Shown here in pieces: positions 16,301 through 19,444 of a DNA stretch of 19,444 nt. The notes under the pieces were generated by a model, which made no database searches, was not told the origin of the DNA, and saw only the letters and a list, made by a program, of their open reading frames with translations. How positions within the stretch are numbered: the stretch's first letter is position 1; each line of letters begins with the position of its first letter. The DNA is from Dehalococcoidia bacterium UBA1152 (GTDB taxonomy: Bacteria; Chloroflexota; Dehalococcoidia; Lucifugimonadales; UBA2962), in NCBI GenBank assembly GCA_002311285.1, contig DBZU01000074.1, positions 12,001-31,444 of the forward strand, given 5' to 3'. Position numbers and translations under genes: made by a program.

Positions 16301-17199
16301 CCATTTACACCACCTGCGGGACCGGACAGAATGGCTCTCACTGCGGCAGATATAGAGTCTTCAATGGGTGCGACTCCTCCGTTGGATTGCATGATGAGAA
16401 TTTCACTATATTGCCTGAACTGGCATAAACGTTCTTTTAAGTTAGATAGATAAGATCCAAATGCAGGTCCAACGTAAGAATTAATTGCAGTCGTGCTTAG
16501 TCGATCAAATTCTTTAATCTGAGGGATTATCTGATGAGAAAGAGAGGTGTACATTTTTGGGAACCTGGCAGCAATTTTCTCTAAAACACGTTTTTCATGC
16601 TCGGGATTTAAGAATGAAAATAGAAAACAAACGGCTAGAGATTCGACCCCCTCTTTTTCTAGAGTGTCCAACGCTTTGTCTACCGATTCTTCGTCAAGAG
16701 GGATCAAAATCTCTCCACTAGAACTTAACCTTTCGGCTATTCCTATCCGTAAATGCCTGGCTACAAGCGGTTCTACTGGCTTCATATGTAAGTTATAGCG
16801 GTCCTCTTTCAAGCCCTCCCGCATTTCAAGAAGGTCTCTGAACCCTTCTGTAGTGATTAACCCAACCTTCGCACCTTTTCGTTCGACTAATGTATTGGTT
16901 GCTACGGTCGTCCCGTGGATAATTAATTCTGTTATATCGAGAAGCATCTCGATAGATAATTGGTATTCCTCTGCGATAGATTTCAGACCTGACATGATGC
17001 CTTCTGAAGGATCATGAGGGGTGGAGGAGGTCTTAAAATACTTTGGCGACCCTCCTTTTTTAACTACCACAAAATCGGTAAAGGTTCCTCCAACATCAAT
17101 ACCAATTTTATAGTCAGAGTGTTTAGGCAATAAGATCTCCTTACTGATGGATAACGTCGATGGGATGGAAGAATTTGTATTTTTCCTTGGCATAGCCAT
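13387..17199 (-). CDS. Fused HyuA-HyuB: 5-oxoprolinase / hydantoinase family protein
   Basis: This 1270-aa fusion joins both subunits of the hydantoinase/oxoprolinase family, which uses ATP to open a cyclic amide. The HyuA half has the ASKHA phosphate loops GIDVGGTFTDF (about 33-43) and GLDIGGTSTDIS (about 312-323), HGTTVATNTLVERKGAK, and GPDSAGAHPGPACY (about 373). A Ser/Asp/Glu-rich linker at about 712-726 leads to the HyuB half, which starts at DPITLAVVENRLE (about 727) and contains NDPYFGGSHLPDI and HHSDVGG. It ends with SSGGGGFGDP. The arrangement and length match eukaryotic and some bacterial 5-oxoprolinases (glutamate from 5-oxoproline). N-methylhydantoinase and related carboxylases are alternatives. 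Nearby proA and proB make the oxoprolinase reading attractive. No clear Shine-Dalgarno precedes the ATG; a TATAAT at 17214-17219 hints at a very short leader. Confidence 0.85.
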   Translation of the reverse strand: MAMPRKNTNSSIPSTLSISKEILLPKHSDYKIGIDVGGTFTDFVVVKKGGSPKYFKTSSTPHDPSEGIMSGLKSIAEEYQLSIEMLLDITELIIHGTTVATNTLVERKGAKVGLITTEGFRDLLEMREGLKEDRYNLHMKPVEPLVARHLRIGIAERLSSSGEILIPLDEESVDKALDTLEKEGVESLAVCFLFSFLNPEHEKRVLEKIAARFPKMYTSLSHQIIPQIKEFDRLSTTAINSYVGPAFGSYLSNLKERLCQFRQYSEILIMQSNGGVAPIEDSISAAVRAILSGPAGGVNGAAHYGQLIGESKIIGLDIGGTSTDISLIEDGKPHVTNEKFEAGWKIAVPMIDIQTQGAGGGSIARIDEGGILRVGPDSAGAHPGPACYQKGGSSPTVTDANLLLGYLDSQNFLGGRTQLDIDSAEKAMFQHVAKPLGLSTIEASYGIHEIVSTNITEGVRLMSVKRGVDPRDFVILGFGGASGLHVSKVARQLQIGKVYIPAAGPVLSAYGMLSTDLRYDFSRSYPIGLHNINLETVRSIMNELELKGHEKLSSQGIQNDHIEVVRSADMRYLDQIYEVNVPMPTLDLDDKTVIDRLSSNFHRRYDELYSYHQSNQEIRLVNLRISVIGHLPKITQPEHQEAENLANAQKSFRKVYLGSWVETPIYDADKIPYGSVIPGPAIIESCFTTILIEEADTITVDKFGGMELRIAQVNTKETTDSESDGVETDPITLAVVENRLESIALEMKDVMLRTSMSQILNSSHDFSTAILDTNCQLIAQGEGIPVHVSALPIAVSAIKDYFGDDINDGDMFALNDPYFGGSHLPDITIIRPVFFKRQLVFYTVNRAHHSDVGGATHGGYNPAASEIYHEGLRIPPVKIYDQAIPRKDLLQLLSANVRHPKNFIGDLNAQIGSVNIAAQRIISLLEDYGPVRLKVITDGILAATERQVRQFISDWPDGVYKGESLIDDDGFDSKMIPIRATVTIDGTSIIIDLGESNSQVKGFINSSYANTRSLSHVAIMYMAPANVAKNEGSIRPVKVIAPRGLIVNANPPAPVCMSTNHCAEEIIEAIFKALASAVPYAVNAGFSRRLRYAITGLDPRTGRSFIWHFFLARGGGGASQGFDGWSNVGEVQAVGGIRAPSVEITEDRFPFLIKYHEMRPDSGGDGEWRGGVGSACELVYQGDGPAILNTAGDGIINPPFGLFGGQPGKPHIYSVIQNGKERFLRSKEAGVIINPGDSIVSLSSGGGGFGDPAKRSLELREYDIKNGYCT

Positions 17200-17214
17200 A
17201 CGTCTTCATTGGTA

Positions 17215-17334
17215 TTATACGAGGCTTTTAAGTATGTTCCGCACTATTTGATGGTTAAATGACTTAATATCTTCATAACTCAGGTAATTATTGTCGGGCG
17301 TCCAGAAACATTTTTCTATTTCGTTTGCGTTCAT
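17215..17334 (-). CDS. Possible 39-aa small protein upstream of the fused hydantoinase gene
   Basis: An ATG-started frame of 39 codons fills most of the 173-base gap between the 105-aa gene and the fused hydantoinase gene. It contains MNANEIEKCFWTPDNNYL and ends in RNILKSLV. The composition is mixed and protein-like (Trp, Cys, charged residues), and the stop lies 15 bases before the next ATG. I see no clear Shine-Dalgarno site. It may be a small protein, a leader peptide, a gene remnant, or chance. Confidence 0.3.
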   Translation of the reverse strand: MNANEIEKCFWTPDNNYLSYEDIKSFNHQIVRNILKSLV

Positions 17335-17372
17335 CAGTGACAGTCGGCAAACGAATTAAAGAAAAGATTTGA

Positions 17373-17690
17373 TTAAGCCATGTGCGGATCTGAGTCTTCA
17401 GAGTCTTCATATTTAAGCCCTGAAAACACTCCTAGATCCCGGCCTTGATGAACATGCATCACAACTTCGTCTCTGACTATCCCTGCTGCATCAATGATTT
17501 GTTGATCAATTGATTCAATTAACTCACGTATTGTTTCTAGTGTGAGACTTTCGGATACGTTTATCGTTCCGTGAACAATTCCGTTTGTAAAATGAAGATC
17601 TACTCGCCCTATAGCTAGGTCTTCTTCCACAATTGAGTAGCATTCAGATGAAGGTGTTCTACATTCGCGTTCAAATTCAAAACTAGACAT
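17373..17690 (-). CDS. 105-aa protein of unknown function between proA and the oxoprolinase-like gene
   Basis: I do not recognise the family. The protein is acidic and soluble, with no signal peptide or membrane segment. After a charged N-terminus it seems to alternate strand and helix: AIGRVDLHFTNGIVHGTINV (likely strands, about 26-45), LTLETIRELIESIDQQIIDA (likely helix, about 49-68), then DEVVMHVHQGRDLGVF (about 74-89, with two His). It ends in an acidic tail with EDSEDSDPHMA. The start at ATG 17690 is backed by GGAG six bases upstream. It begins 29 bases after the proA stop, so it is very likely co-transcribed with proB and proA. A binding or regulatory role is possible but unproven. Confidence 0.7.
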   Translation of the reverse strand: MSSFEFERECRTPSSECYSIVEEDLAIGRVDLHFTNGIVHGTINVSESLTLETIRELIESIDQQIIDAAGIVRDEVVMHVHQGRDLGVFSGLKYEDSEDSDPHMA

Positions 17691-17719
17691 TTACTTCTCC
17701 GGATTAGGTAATTTGTGGC

Positions 17720-18988
17720 TCAGTCGCTTCTGATTTGGCCTGATCCTAAAGCCACCCATTTGTAAGAAGTTAATGATTTCAGGCCCATAGGACCTCTAGC
17801 ATGTGTTTTGCCAGTACTAATAGCGACTTCTGCTCCGAGCCCAAATACACCCCCATCATTTAGCCTTGTACTAGCATTGACAAAAACAGCGCTAGCGTCA
17901 ATCGCATTAACAAATTTATCGGCAGATTTTTGATCTTCTGTAATGATTGCTTCAGAGTGTCCAAATCCGTAAGTATTTATATGTTCAATTGCATCTTCAA
18001 CCGAATCAACCACTCTGATAGCAGCTGTCAAAGACAGGAATTCGGTGCCAAAGTCCTCATCCGACGCTTTTTTTACTAAGTCATTGTTGTTTTCCCCAAT
18101 GATACTCAAACTTCTGGTGTCGCATCGCATTTCTACATTTTTAGCAGTAAAATTCTGATACAAAACTGGCAAAAATTCAGGTGCTATTAGCGAGTGGATC
18201 AGTACCGTGTCTAAAGCATTACAAACTGAAGGTCGTTGCGTTTTTGCATTTAAGACTATTGAATTTGCCATCTTTAGGTCTGCCGCCTTATCAATATAAG
18301 TATGACAAACTCCTATTCCTCCAACTACAGTTGGGATTCTTGATTCAGCTGCTACTTTATTTACTAATTCACTACCGCCTCTTGGAATCAGAAAGTCAAT
18401 GTAATCATCCATTGTTAATAGCTCATTTATCACTTTACGGTCTGCACTTTTGATTAATTGAATTGAGTTCTTAGATAAATTGGATTTTTTTAAAGAATCC
18501 CTGATAATGCCTTCAAGGCATATATTTGAATTTATGGACTCCTTGCCGCCCCGTAAAATTACTGCATTGTTTGATTTTAAACATAATGCAGAGATATCAA
18601 TTGTAATGTTTGGCCTGCTTTCGTAGATAACCCCAATCACACCTAACGGAACCGTCCTTTGAGATAACAGCATGCCATTTTCTAAAACTCTGGACTCAGA
18701 CTCTATCCCTATTGGGCTAGGTAAACTTGATATGTTTATAACTCCCTGAGACATTTTTTCTATACGATCTTTATTCAAAAGCAATCTATCGATCATATGA
18801 TCATCCAAATCAGCATCTTTAGCTAATTTAATATCAAGCAGATTCGATCCGATTATTTCATCAGATCTCTCGACGATGCTTTCAGCAATATACCCTAATG
18901 CTTTATTAATACTTTCTGAATTGCTAGTGGCCAATTGTCGAGATGCCTTTTTTGCTGCTCTGCCAATCTCGATCGTAGTTAGTTTCAT
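17720..18988 (-). CDS. proA: Glutamate-5-semialdehyde dehydrogenase (gamma-glutamyl phosphate reductase)
   Basis: This is the second enzyme of proline synthesis; it reduces gamma-glutamyl phosphate to glutamate semialdehyde with NADPH. The 422-aa protein has the normal length. Signatures are VPLGVIGVIYESRPNITID (about 113-131), ILRGGKES (about 144-151), FLIPRGGSELV, VVGGIGVCHTYID, and NAKTQRPSVCNALDT with catalytic Cys C256. FGLGAEVAISTGKTHARGPMG near the end matches the family C-terminus. It begins 20 bases after the proB stop, a typical proBA operon. No strong Shine-Dalgarno is visible, and coupling to proB translation is likely. Confidence 0.97.
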   Translation of the reverse strand: MKLTTIEIGRAAKKASRQLATSNSESINKALGYIAESIVERSDEIIGSNLLDIKLAKDADLDDHMIDRLLLNKDRIEKMSQGVINISSLPSPIGIESESRVLENGMLLSQRTVPLGVIGVIYESRPNITIDISALCLKSNNAVILRGGKESINSNICLEGIIRDSLKKSNLSKNSIQLIKSADRKVINELLTMDDYIDFLIPRGGSELVNKVAAESRIPTVVGGIGVCHTYIDKAADLKMANSIVLNAKTQRPSVCNALDTVLIHSLIAPEFLPVLYQNFTAKNVEMRCDTRSLSIIGENNNDLVKKASDEDFGTEFLSLTAAIRVVDSVEDAIEHINTYGFGHSEAIITEDQKSADKFVNAIDASAVFVNASTRLNDGGVFGLGAEVAISTGKTHARGPMGLKSLTSYKWVALGSGQIRSD

Positions 18989-19008
18989 TATCTGTACTTA
19001 TATTTTTT

Positions 19009-19444
19009 CTATAACTTAACCATATTGCTGCGATGGACGATCTCATCTCCGTAGTCGTATCCCAGTGTGGTTCGAATATTTTCTGAATGCATACCTTTAA
19101 CTTGATCTATTTCCTCCGAACTATAATTACTGATGCCCGCTACAATTGGCACTCCATTTTCATCAGATATTGTTACTACATCCCCTCTGGCAAAAGATCC
19201 TATCACTTCTACAACACCTGCTGGTAAAAGGCTATGCGCTTCAAGCCTAACTGCACCCGAGGCACCACTATCAATTATCACGTCTCCCCGTAGCGCAATT
19301 CCACTTAGCATCCAACGTTTTCTACTTTCTAGCCTGTCTCCAGTAGGATAAAATCGGGTTCCTAACTTTTCCCCTGCGATTAACTTACTTAATACATTTT
19401 TCTGGAGTCCACTAGCCATAATCGCAGTAGCTCCAGTTGAAGTT
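19009..19444 (-). CDS. proB: Glutamate 5-kinase, C-terminal part with PUA domain (cut by window edge)
   Basis: This is the C-terminal part of the enzyme that phosphorylates glutamate at the start of proline synthesis. The frame is open to the right edge, so the gene continues beyond the window. Visible are the end of the amino acid kinase domain (about the first 40 residues, up to GEKLGTRFYPTG) and the PUA domain: LSGIALRGDVIIDSGASGAV, LLPAGVVEVIGSFARGDVV, GISNYSS and GYDYGDEIVHRSNMV. This C-terminal arrangement matches PUA-bearing ProB, as in E. coli. The internal ATG at 19419 is not the true start. It is directly upstream of proA. Confidence 0.95.
   Translation of the reverse strand, partial: TSTGATAIMASGLQKNVLSKLIAGEKLGTRFYPTGDRLESRKRWMLSGIALRGDVIIDSGASGAVRLEAHSLLPAGVVEVIGSFARGDVVTISDENGVPIVAGISNYSSEEIDQVKGMHSENIRTTLGYDYGDEIVHRSNMVKL

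Noticed and set aside
13200..17200. Possible horizontally acquired island around the fused hydantoinase gene
   Set aside because: Parts look somewhat richer in G+C, but neighbouring genes have similarly rich stretches, and I see no integrase, repeat or tRNA boundary.
1..19444. CRISPR arrays, tRNA or rRNA genes, insertion sequences, toxin-antitoxin or defence genes
   Set aside because: No regularly spaced repeats, cloverleaf-like sequences, terminal inverted repeats flanking a transposase, or recognisable defence domains were seen on either strand.

Overview
This window reads as AT-rich bacterial chromosome. Genes are densely packed on both strands, and no stretch over 300 bases lacks a gene. 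I see no rRNA, tRNA, CRISPR array, transposase or phage gene. The best guess is an uncultivated marine-type Chloroflexota (SAR202 or Dehalococcoidia-like) or a relative. The grounds are indirect: separate nuoC and nuoD, an L25/CTC protein with a long acidic tail, an LLM-class (F420-type) oxidoreductase, a fused hydantoinase/oxoprolinase, and frequent TTG starts. This assignment is an inference, not a demonstrated fact.

Layout from left to right. Positions 1-1916 (minus strand) carry the start of a respiratory complex I operon, nuoA-nuoB-nuoC-nuoD, with nuoD running off the left edge. Positions 2054-3064 (minus) encode an AIR-synthase/HypE-like protein. It is divergent from a HAD-family hydrolase (3143-3862, plus), and a perfect 15-bp palindrome lies between them. 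The HAD gene meets mfd (3859-7398, minus; transcription-repair coupling factor) tail to tail with overlapping stop codons. mfd is divergent from a threonine aldolase (7533-8579, plus), which is followed by a short-chain dehydrogenase (8698-9501, plus). A second inverted repeat lies in the mfd/aldolase intergenic region.

Positions 9646-12151 (minus) hold xth (exonuclease III), rplY (L25/CTC) and a gene for a VirB11/FlaI-like ATPase whose catalytic motifs look degenerate. An LLM-family oxidoreductase (12317-13174, plus) diverges from xth. It is followed by a 54-codon coding-looking stretch with no normal start codon, ending flush against the next gene.

Positions 13387-19444 (minus) form a run whose transcription order is proB (entering from the right edge), proA, a 105-aa protein of unknown function, a possible 39-aa ORF, and a 1270-aa fused HyuA-HyuB protein of the 5-oxoprolinase/hydantoinase family. 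If the fused enzyme is a 5-oxoprolinase, it would make glutamate from 5-oxoproline, and ProB and ProA would carry that glutamate toward proline. That link is the most interesting metabolic hypothesis here. Nothing in the window is clearly a new defence or mobile system. The features most worth checking are the degenerate ATPase beside rplY, the oxoprolinase-proBA neighbourhood with its unknown small protein, the orphan coding fragment, and the two palindromes in divergent promoters.
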